Assembly: GCA_036653595.1 (NCBI GenBank)
Contig: JAVVTQ010000011.1
Location: forward strand, 1 to 44,436
DNA length: 44,436 nucleotides
Source of the DNA: JAVVTQ01 sp036653595
GTDB taxonomy: Bacteria; Bacillota; Clostridia; Oscillospirales; Ruminococcaceae
Direction: 5' to 3'
Part shown: in pieces, positions 32,621-39,273 of the stretch
Numbering within the stretch: the stretch's first letter is position 1
How the letters are laid out: each line of letters starts with the position of its first letter
Notes under the pieces: model-generated
What the model saw: only the letters and a program-made list of their open reading frames with translations
Database searches by the model: none
Told to the model about the DNA's origin: nothing
Translations under genes and position numbers: made by a program

Positions 32621-33410
32621 AAATGCCGCTCGCGCAAAAAAACGCGAGCTTGCAAGAAAAAAAAGACGAAGAAAAGCAATGGCAAAGTTGTTTGTGTTTG
32701 CCTCGCTCATAGTAGGACTCATATTGTCGCTGACCGTATTTTTCAAAATTGACGTTATCAATGTGACGGGAGAGTGTGATTTTTACACAAGAGATCAGAT
32801 TATCGAAGCAACGGGAATAAAAATAAATGACAATCTGTTCAGATTTTCAGCCTCTAACAGGGAGAGAGATCTTTTTCGGAAATTGCCGTACATTGACAGC
32901 GTTGAGATTTCGAGGAAGCTTCCGGGAACGATAACTATAAATGTGACCCAGGCAAAGGATTATATTTCACTGCTGCACGATGGAAAATATATTATTTTGT
33001 CAAAAAACCTTAAAATACTAAATGTTGCACCGCAAAAGCCTCAAAATACAATTGAGGTCACAGGTGTTGTGCCAATTTCCACACAGAGCTCGGAGATGCT
33101 GTCCAGCGAAAATGAAAGCTCAATAGAAAATCTAAAGCTGCTTATCTCGGCGCTCAACGATGAGGGGCTATTTGAGCGAGTGATGCTCATCGATGTCTCG
33201 GACAAGCTCAACCTTTCCATCAAATTTGAGAGCAGATTTCTTGTGATGTACGGAACCTCCAGCTATATCGATTACAAGACCAAAATGCTCGCCGAGGTAG
33301 TCAACAATAAGCTGTCAGACACGGATGTCGGGAAAATTGATTTGTCCACCGCCGGAAAAGCTATTTTTTCTCCGCTTCCAAAAGAAACTGATGCGGAGCA
33401 GGCGAATTGA
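32598..33410 (+). CDS. divIB: Cell-division protein DivIB/FtsQ
   Basis: 270 residues from ATG 32598, with AGAGGAA before it; overlaps the end of murA by 23 bases. A basic cytoplasmic tail (about 30 residues, AKKRELARKKRRRK) leads into TM 31-49. The extracellular POTRA domain starts near 50 (FFKIDVINVTGECDFYTRDQII) and continues with LPYIDSVEISRKLPGTI, matching DivIB/FtsQ. It stabilises FtsL-DivIC at the septum. The first dcw-style gap follows it (153 bases to ftsZ). Confidence 0.93.
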   Translation: MTSDYQNENAARAKKRELARKKRRRKAMAKLFVFASLIVGLILSLTVFFKIDVINVTGECDFYTRDQIIEATGIKINDNLFRFSASNRERDLFRKLPYIDSVEISRKLPGTITINVTQAKDYISLLHDGKYIILSKNLKILNVAPQKPQNTIEVTGVVPISTQSSEMLSSENESSIENLKLLISALNDEGLFERVMLIDVSDKLNLSIKFESRFLVMYGTSSYIDYKTKMLAEVVNNKLSDTDVGKIDLSTAGKAIFSPLPKETDAEQAN

Positions 33411-33462
33411 AAGGGCAGAATAAAAGCGAAGCAGACGTTAATCTTCCATTTACAAAATGAGA

Positions 33463-33491
33463 TTGAAAAAACTCTATTTATATGTTAGATT
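33463..33491 (+). promoter_or_regulatory. Probable ftsZ promoter, extended -10
   Basis: TTGAAA (33463-33468), a 17-base spacer ending in TGT, then TAGATT (33486-33491). It sits in the 153-base gap before ftsZ, where a separate promoter is often seen. Confidence 0.45.
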
Positions 33492-33563
33492 AAAATATAT
33501 ATGATATAAAGAATGGCATTTTGCTGAGAAATGAAACATTTCCGATTTAAGGAGGAAAGTACT

Positions 33564-34679
33564 GTGAATTTTATGCTTGAGGAAGAGCCAGGTTACGGCA
33601 CGGTTATAAAGGTTATCGGTGTCGGCGGTGGCGGCGGAAATGCGGTCAACAGAATGATACAATCGGAAATTAAGGGCGTCGAATTTGTCGCCATGAATAC
33701 AGACAGCCATATTTTGAGATACAATAAAGCTACATATAAGCTCCAGCTGGGCGATAAGCTGACAAAAGGGCAGGGCGCAGGCGGTGATCCGGAAAAAGGC
33801 AGACAGGCTGCCGAAGAGAGCCGCGACGCAATTGCAAATGCACTCAAGGGCGCGGATATGGTGTTTATCACGGCGGGAATGGGCGGCGGAACAGGAACCG
33901 GTGCCGCGCCGATAGTCGCAGGTGTAGCCAAAGAGATGGGCATACTCACTGTTGGCATTGTCACAAAGCCCTTTAATTTTGAGGGCAAAAAAAAGATGGA
34001 GATTGCAGAGGCCGGCATTGCTGACTTGCGCGAGCACGTCGATTCCATTGTTGTAATTCCAAACGACAGGCTAAAGCAAATAAGCGAGGAACGCATAACG
34101 CTTGCAAATGCTTTTGAAATCGCCGACAGTGTTCTAAAACAGGGAGTTCAGAGCATATCAGAGCTTATAAACGTTCCCGGCTTTATAAATCTGGACTTTG
34201 CCGATGTGTGCTCTGTTATGCGCGATATGGGCTTTGCACATATGGGCGTCGGACGAGCTTCCGGCAGGGATAAAGCCGAGACAGCGGCTTCGATGGCGAT
34301 TGCAAGTCCGCTTTTAGAGACGACAATTACAGGGGCGAAGGGCGTCATAATAAATATTACCTCCTCACCTGACATAGACCTCAACGATGTCGAACTTGCG
34401 GCAAGCATGATGACAGAGGCCGCCCATCCCGATGCGAATATAATCTGGGGCGTGGCTTTTGATGAGACAATCGACGACGAGATGATAATCACAGTCATCG
34501 CGACCGGCTTTGAGCGCACGCCGATGGTCGACGTCACAGGCGGCTATACATTTAAAAATAATGGTAGCGCGGTACCGGTGACAATGCAGCAAACTCCCGC
34601 AGCTCCGCAGACGGAAGCGACCGGAATCAGCAAGGAAGATTTTGACGACATTATGAAGCTGCTGAATGAACGCCAGTAA
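33564..34679 (+). CDS. ftsZ: Cell-division GTPase FtsZ
   Basis: 371 residues from GTG 33564, eight bases after GGAGG; ATG 33573 is too far from the site. Tubulin motif GGGTGTG at 107-113, T7 loop LDFADVCSVM, and IKVIGVGGGGGNAVNRM at the start. The variable linker is unusually short, about 25-30 residues. The C-terminal peptide (SKEDFDDIMKLLNERQ) differs from the common DIPxFLR form, so FtsA or SepF contacts may differ. ftsA is not adjacent, consistent with SepF or another anchor. Confidence 0.98.
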   Translation: MNFMLEEEPGYGTVIKVIGVGGGGGNAVNRMIQSEIKGVEFVAMNTDSHILRYNKATYKLQLGDKLTKGQGAGGDPEKGRQAAEESRDAIANALKGADMVFITAGMGGGTGTGAAPIVAGVAKEMGILTVGIVTKPFNFEGKKKMEIAEAGIADLREHVDSIVVIPNDRLKQISEERITLANAFEIADSVLKQGVQSISELINVPGFINLDFADVCSVMRDMGFAHMGVGRASGRDKAETAASMAIASPLLETTITGAKGVIINITSSPDIDLNDVELAASMMTEAAHPDANIIWGVAFDETIDDEMIITVIATGFERTPMVDVTGGYTFKNNGSAVPVTMQQTPAAPQTEATGISKEDFDDIMKLLNERQ

Positions 34680-34703
34680 ATAAAATACGCAGAGGTGACT
34701 GTT

Positions 34704-35444
34704 GTGAGTGAAAAACTGTATCATATCGGACTTTCAAAAGAGGATATAGAAGGCGCAAAATATGCAATTCTTCCCGGAGATCCGGGGCGGGTGCCGAAAA
34801 TAGCACAGCTTCTCGAAAATTCCAAGGCGCTGACACAAAACAGGGAATACAATTCCTTTCTCGGAGAACTTGACGGAGAAAAGGTTGTTGTTATCAGCCA
34901 CGGAATCGGTGGCCCGTCCACGGAGCTTCATGTTCTGGGAATAGAGAACTTTATTCGAATCGGCACATGCGGCGGCATGAACCTCGAGGTTCTTGCGGGA
35001 GACGTGGTGGTTGTCAACGGCGCAATCAGGGCTGAGGGCACTTCGCGCGAGTATCTGCCAATTGAATTTCCGGCAGTCGCCAATATAGACGCGACATGCG
35101 CATTGCGCGATGCCGCAAAATCACTCGGGTTCAGATACCACATCGGTATTGCACAATGCAAGGACTCCTTTTATGGCCAGCATGACCCCGAAAGGATGCC
35201 GGTTTCGTATGAGCTGCTCAACAAATGGCAGGCATGGATTAAGGGCGGTGCGCTGTGCTCTGAGATGGAGACTGCGGCACTTTTCACTGTCTGTTCGGTT
35301 TTGGGAGCAAGGGCGGGAGCCGTTATGCTCTGCGTGTGGAATCAGGAACGCGCCGCGGCAGGACTTCCTGTTGAAAATTGCCACGACACGCAAAAGGCCA
35401 TCCGCGTCGCAGTCGAGGGCGTCAGAAACCTAATTAAGGGTTAG
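34704..35444 (+). CDS. udp: Uridine phosphorylase with an internal five-residue deletion
   Basis: 246 residues from GTG 34704, six bases after AGAGGTG. Nucleoside phosphorylase features: GDPGRV, ISHGIGGPST, RIGTCGGMN, FYGQHDPERMPVSYELLNKW and SEMETAALF for the ribose, phosphate and base sites. Compared with E. coli Udp (GGPSTSIAVEELAQLG), this protein reads GGPSTELHVLG, lacking about five residues of the following helix. The frame stays open, so the protein may still fold. The enzyme cleaves uridine to uracil and ribose-1-phosphate. It follows ftsZ by 24 bases and is probably co-transcribed; a link to division is not known. Confidence 0.88.
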   Translation: MSEKLYHIGLSKEDIEGAKYAILPGDPGRVPKIAQLLENSKALTQNREYNSFLGELDGEKVVVISHGIGGPSTELHVLGIENFIRIGTCGGMNLEVLAGDVVVVNGAIRAEGTSREYLPIEFPAVANIDATCALRDAAKSLGFRYHIGIAQCKDSFYGQHDPERMPVSYELLNKWQAWIKGGALCSEMETAALFTVCSVLGARAGAVMLCVWNQERAAAGLPVENCHDTQKAIRVAVEGVRNLIKG

Positions 35445-35479
35445 ACAATTCTCAAGTTGGACGGAAAGGAGCGTGGGAT

Positions 35480-36625
35480 ATGGATGAGTATTATGACAGC
35501 TTAACAAAGAGAAAAACTCTTTCCAATCAATCGGAAACCGGAAAGAAATCGTTTAGAGCCTCGCTCTTTGGCTTTAACAGGGAATCGGTGATATATTATG
35601 TCGATACCCTGTGCAGAGACGCCGCCGAACAGGAAAGACGATTTGTAGACACAATAAAAAAACTCACAAACAAAAATGGCGAACTGACCAGAGCAATCAG
35701 CGAATATGAGCGGAAAATCACCCTGATTAAAGCAGAACTCGACAACCAAGTCGCGTACTGTGAGGATGTTGCGCGAAGAGAGGATTCCTTTAAACAGTCC
35801 GTCGGGATACTGCAATCTCAAGTAAACGAGCTGCAAAATAATCTCGCACGAGAGCGCGCGGACAAATTCGACGCAATTCAAAAAATGCAGTCTGCACAGG
35901 CTACCGCCCGCAAGTACATGGAGCAGGCGCAGTATCTTAACAATGAAATGGCGCGCAGAAACTCGATTTACATGCAAATGGGCGCCGAACTGAACAAGAA
36001 AAATACGGAAGCCAATGCCATGCGCTCGCAGCTTTCCATGCAAAACAATGCGCTTAATGCGCAAAATGCCGCTATAAAGGCCAGAGATTCCGCGATATAT
36101 GAACTTCGCCAAAAGGTTGGCTACCTTGAACAGAAGATAACGGAAATCAACAACAGGCGTCTGACGCTCGAGACGATGCTCAGAGATACGACGCCGATGC
36201 AGTCCATGACCCCGCCCCGGCAAGCGGCTTTGCAGCCGGAGGAAAACGCAATATTTATCAATTTTGACCAGATTCACAACGAGACGGGCCAGATGGAAAA
36301 GGATTTGAACAGCATCGGAAGTGCGCTCAATGAATTCAACTCTGTTTTCGGCACAGCAAATCAGCAGATGAATTATGCTCAGCCGCCGATGCAAAGCGAA
36401 GATATTGGCTATTTCCAAAATGAGCGTCAGCCCGAGAGACAAAGCGGCGATTATTATCAAAATGCACATGATAATGCAAATTTCAGACAGGAATACAACC
36501 ATGGCTTTGACTATGGCGGTGGACAATCTTTTCCCGATCAGAATTTTTTCGAGGGAGTTCCCGCACAAAGACAGGAAATGAGCCAAAACCCGCAACAACC
36601 GGGTGCAAATAAAAAAACAAGCTAG
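35480..36625 (+). CDS. DivIVA-like coiled-coil protein
   Basis: 381 residues from ATG 35480 with AAGGAGCG before it. An N-terminal FGFNRESVIYYVDTL (30-44) resembles the DivIVA/GpsB membrane-binding start. Residues 45-235 form a long coiled coil (ERKITLIKAELDNQVAYC, LNNEMARRNSIYMQMG). From about 280 the tail is rich in Gln, Asn, Tyr and Pro, probably disordered. DivIVA proteins sense curved membranes and recruit division or spore factors. It comes just after udp and ftsZ, and a terminator ends the unit. The family assignment is moderate, based on the motif, coiled coil and location. Confidence 0.7.
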   Translation: MDEYYDSLTKRKTLSNQSETGKKSFRASLFGFNRESVIYYVDTLCRDAAEQERRFVDTIKKLTNKNGELTRAISEYERKITLIKAELDNQVAYCEDVARREDSFKQSVGILQSQVNELQNNLARERADKFDAIQKMQSAQATARKYMEQAQYLNNEMARRNSIYMQMGAELNKKNTEANAMRSQLSMQNNALNAQNAAIKARDSAIYELRQKVGYLEQKITEINNRRLTLETMLRDTTPMQSMTPPRQAALQPEENAIFINFDQIHNETGQMEKDLNSIGSALNEFNSVFGTANQQMNYAQPPMQSEDIGYFQNERQPERQSGDYYQNAHDNANFRQEYNHGFDYGGGQSFPDQNFFEGVPAQRQEMSQNPQQPGANKKTS

Positions 36626-36656
36626 AATATTCACAGTCAATTAATAAAGACGCATT

Positions 36657-36695
36657 AAAAACACATTCGCCCGCTGAGGGTAAATGTGTTTTTTA
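36657..36695 (+). terminator. Intrinsic terminator after the DivIVA-like gene
   Basis: AAAACACATT (36658-36667) pairs with AATGTGTTTT (36683-36692), with an inner CCC/GGG pair, then a short T-rich tail. It ends the ftsZ-udp-coiled-coil transcript. Confidence 0.8.
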
Positions 36696-36761
36696 TATAG
36701 TATTGCAGCAAAAAAGTGCGCAGGGCTTCTGTAACGACTAAAATGAGAGGGCATTTTGCGG

Positions 36762-36791
36762 TTGCAATGGAAAAACGCGCCACAATATGAT
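36762..36791 (+). promoter_or_regulatory. Possible promoter for the rubrerythrin/VIT gene
   Basis: TTGCAA (36762-36767), an 18-base spacer and TATGAT (36786-36791), about 30 bases before ATG 36822. The match is modest. Confidence 0.35.
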
Positions 36792-36821
36792 AAAATAACG
36801 ATGAAAGACACGAGGTGAATT

Positions 36822-37715
36822 ATGTCAGAGACAAATGAAAGAAAGCTTTCCGAGGCATCTATGCTTGCAATTCGGAAAATGCAGCAGAATGAAATAAATG
36901 AGTGCATGGTTTACGCCGCAATTGCAAGGCGCACAAAAGATGGGGAAAACAAAAGAATACTCGAAAGGCTGAGCGCAGAGGAAAAAAAGCACGCGCAAAT
37001 ATGGGAAAAATACACAGGCGTAAAACTAAAGCCGCAAAGGTTCAAGGTTGCGATAAAAAATCTCACTGCTATTATTTTGGGCTTTACTTTTGTCATTAAA
37101 AAGATGGAGAGCGGAGAGGAAAATGCGCAGGTCGAATATGAAAAGCTCTCGGATGAGGTGCCGGAAAGCAAAATTATCATGGCAGATGAGGAAGCGCACG
37201 AGCAAATATTGATGAAGATGCTCGACGAGGAGCGTTTGAGATATGTCGGTTCTATGGTGCTCGGCTTAAACGACGCGCTCGTGGAGCTGACCGGAACGCT
37301 TGCGGGTCTGACGATAGCGCTTAAAAACACAAAGCTAATAGCACTTTCAGGATTAATCACCGGAATTTCGGCAACACTCTCTATGGCATCGTCTGAATTT
37401 CTTTCCGCAAAGAGCGACGGCAGGAATGACGCGTTAAAATCGTGCGCATATACGGGAGTAGCATATGTCATCACAGTGGCACTGCTCATACTTCCATATC
37501 TGATTCTACCAAATGAAGCATATATGGCGGCGCTCGTGATAATGCTTGTCACAGTCGTTGTGATAATCGCCGTATTTAATTATTATATATCCATCGCAAA
37601 AGATTTGAAGTTCAGACAGAGATTTGCTGAAATGGCCGTCATCAGTCTCGGAGTTGCGGCGCTCTCCTTCTGCATAGGTCTTGTCGTTAAGAATGTTTTG
37701 GGAATTGATGTGTAA
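36822..37715 (+). CDS. Rubrerythrin-VIT1 fusion: ferritin-like domain plus iron/manganese transporter
   Basis: 297 residues. The first 140 form a four-helix ferritin-like di-iron domain, with E24/E27, E54xxH57, E104/E106 and E123xxH126. From about 141 it is a VIT1/CCC1 transporter (MVLGLNDALVELTGTLAGLT) with four or five TM helices. The arrangement resembles MbfA, a membrane ferritin that exports iron under peroxide stress, though that link is by family. ATG 36822 follows GAGGTG. It is flanked by a terminator upstream and a gap before pfkA, so it is probably a single-gene unit. Confidence 0.9.
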   Translation: MSETNERKLSEASMLAIRKMQQNEINECMVYAAIARRTKDGENKRILERLSAEEKKHAQIWEKYTGVKLKPQRFKVAIKNLTAIILGFTFVIKKMESGEENAQVEYEKLSDEVPESKIIMADEEAHEQILMKMLDEERLRYVGSMVLGLNDALVELTGTLAGLTIALKNTKLIALSGLITGISATLSMASSEFLSAKSDGRNDALKSCAYTGVAYVITVALLILPYLILPNEAYMAALVIMLVTVVVIIAVFNYYISIAKDLKFRQRFAEMAVISLGVAALSFCIGLVVKNVLGIDV

Positions 37716-37903
37716 ATCGCGTTGACAAAGGCCGCAAATTAAACGCAAAGCAGGCAATAAGCTCGAGACTGCGACAGTCACCGACGGCTTCAGCTCGTTC
37801 GATGGTGCACGTCACGGGCAAAGCGCCCACAGGCGAATAAACAGGGCTTAGATGAAATTGTGAGTTTGCTCAAGTCATACACAACAACAATGAGGTGTAA
37901 TTT
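37716..37903. other. Spacer before pfkA, no feature identified
   Basis: 188 bases with several small complementary runs (for example GGGC/GCCC near 37816-37830) and a TTGACA at 37722 without a good -10. It has no coding support and does not match the SRP RNA, RNase P RNA or tRNA signatures I checked for. Confidence 0.5.
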
Positions 37904-38977
37904 ATGAAGCGTGTCGGTATACTCACCAGCGGAGGCGACTGTCCGGGTCTGAACGCCACCATACGCGGAGTGGCAAAAGCTCTCTATGAGCTTATTGACG
38001 ATGTGGAGATAGTCGGAATATCAGACGGCTATCACGGGCTAATTACAAATGATGCGCGCGTCATGAACAGAAGTGAATTTTCCGGAATACTGACCACCGG
38101 CGGCACAATTCTCGGCACCTGCCGCACGCCTTACAGGCTTATGAAGGTCATCGGTGAGGACAATGTGGACAAGGTCAAGGCGATGAAAAAGACATACAGG
38201 GACTTGAAGCTCGATTGTCTTCTCACGCTTGGCGGAAACGGAACTCATAAAACAGCAAACATGCTGTCAGAGGAAGGCCTCAATATAATTGGCCTGCCAA
38301 AGACGATTGACAACGATATATGGGCAACGGATGTAACATTTGGATTTCACACGGCAGTCGACACCGCGACGGAGGTTATCGACAAAATACACACAACGGC
38401 CTCAAGCCACAAGCGTGTCATGGTCATAGAGCTGATGGGCAACAAGGTAGGCTGGCTGACGCTTTATTCGGGAATTGCAGGAGGCGCCGATATTATACTG
38501 ATTCCCGAAATCCCATATGACATGAAATCGGTGTACGGTGCCATAGAAAAAAGAGCTGAGCGAAAAAATTCTTTTTCAATAATAGCCGTGGCGGAGGGTG
38601 CACTCAGTGCGGATGAAGCAAAGCTAAAAAAGAAAGAGCGCGCCGAGTACCGCGCGAAGCTCGGCGTGACCACGATGACGTCCACAATAGCAAATGATAT
38701 TATTAAAAATACAGGCTGTGACACGCGTGTAGTCATTCCGGGTCACATTCAAAGAGGAGGTTCGCCCTCTGCATATGACAGGGTGCTAGCGACACGCTTT
38801 GGCGTCCATGCAGCGTACCTTGTCGACAAGGATATCTATGGGGTGAGCGTCGCCATGAGAGACGGCACTGTCACCGCAAATCCCCTCTGCGAGGTGGCGG
38901 GAAAGACAAAGTTCATTCCACAAGACGACCAGATTGTTCAGATTGCCAGAAGAATGGGCGTCTGCATGGGTGACTGA
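37904..38977 (+). CDS. pfkA: 6-phosphofructokinase, group III type (Asn-Gly, Lys variant)
   Basis: 357 residues. Phosphofructokinase motifs GGDCPGLN, LGGNGTHKTA (110-117), LPKTIDNDI (131-139) with the catalytic Asp136, ASSHKRVMVIELMG and PGHIQRGG. Relative to E. coli PfkA, Asp103 is Asn112, Gly104 is kept as Gly113, and Gly124 is Lys133. Gly at the first site usually goes with ATP and Lys at the second with pyrophosphate or mixed-clade enzymes, so the phosphoryl donor is uncertain. It converts fructose-6-phosphate to the 1,6-bisphosphate. ATG 37904 follows GAGGTG. The valS promoter lies just 10 bases after its stop. Confidence 0.93.
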   Translation: MKRVGILTSGGDCPGLNATIRGVAKALYELIDDVEIVGISDGYHGLITNDARVMNRSEFSGILTTGGTILGTCRTPYRLMKVIGEDNVDKVKAMKKTYRDLKLDCLLTLGGNGTHKTANMLSEEGLNIIGLPKTIDNDIWATDVTFGFHTAVDTATEVIDKIHTTASSHKRVMVIELMGNKVGWLTLYSGIAGGADIILIPEIPYDMKSVYGAIEKRAERKNSFSIIAVAEGALSADEAKLKKKERAEYRAKLGVTTMTSTIANDIIKNTGCDTRVVIPGHIQRGGSPSAYDRVLATRFGVHAAYLVDKDIYGVSVAMRDGTVTANPLCEVAGKTKFIPQDDQIVQIARRMGVCMGD

Positions 38978-38987
38978 CAACTTCCTG

Positions 38988-39016
38988 TTGACAAAAAACA
39001 TGGCAGAGTCTATTAT
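38988..39016 (+). promoter_or_regulatory. Strong promoter of the valS T-box
   Basis: Perfect TTGACA (38988-38993), a 17-base spacer and TATTAT (39011-39016). Transcription should start near 39023, just before the T-box leader. Confidence 0.8.
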
Positions 39017-39032
39017 TATCATTAACAAATAA

Positions 39033-39260
39033 AAGGCTGGGATAAAGAGTTTGTATTCTATTTGCAGCAAAGAGAGCGGCGTGAGTGGTGAAAGCGCCGT
39101 GTGCAGAGGAATGTCATTGTCACTTTTGAGCTTGTGCGGTGAATTGTCAGCCGTATGCGTTTTCCGCGTTAAGGAAAAGTCGAGTGGTCTTTTATGAGAC
39201 AACATGGGTGGTACCGCGGTAAGATTTATCGTCCCTGCATAAATTTGCAGGGATTTTTTA
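39033..39260 (+). promoter_or_regulatory. T-box riboswitch (valine, valS leader)
   Basis: The T-box sequence GGGTGGTACCGCGG is at 39206-39219. Stem I carries AGAGAG (39071-39076), a GGCG/CGCC hairpin and the specifier region GAATGTCA, whose GTC (39113-39115) is a valine codon. The terminator is TCCCTGC/GCAGGGA (39232-39253) with a T6 tail to 39259. Uncharged tRNA-Val should pair with the T-box and prevent termination, raising valS. The specifier position is inferred from the layout. Confidence 0.93.
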
Positions 39261-39273
39261 ATTGGAGGAAAAA

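Noticed and set aside
35501..36640. Long open frame of 379 codons on the minus strand opposite the DivIVA-like gene
   Set aside because: It has no ribosome site or recognisable motif and is full of Leu, Arg and Cys. The plus frame has a good start, coiled-coil pattern and operon context.
37716..37903. Possible structured RNA or tRNA before pfkA
   Set aside because: No clover-leaf, no CCA end and none of the conserved SRP or RNase P motifs could be found.
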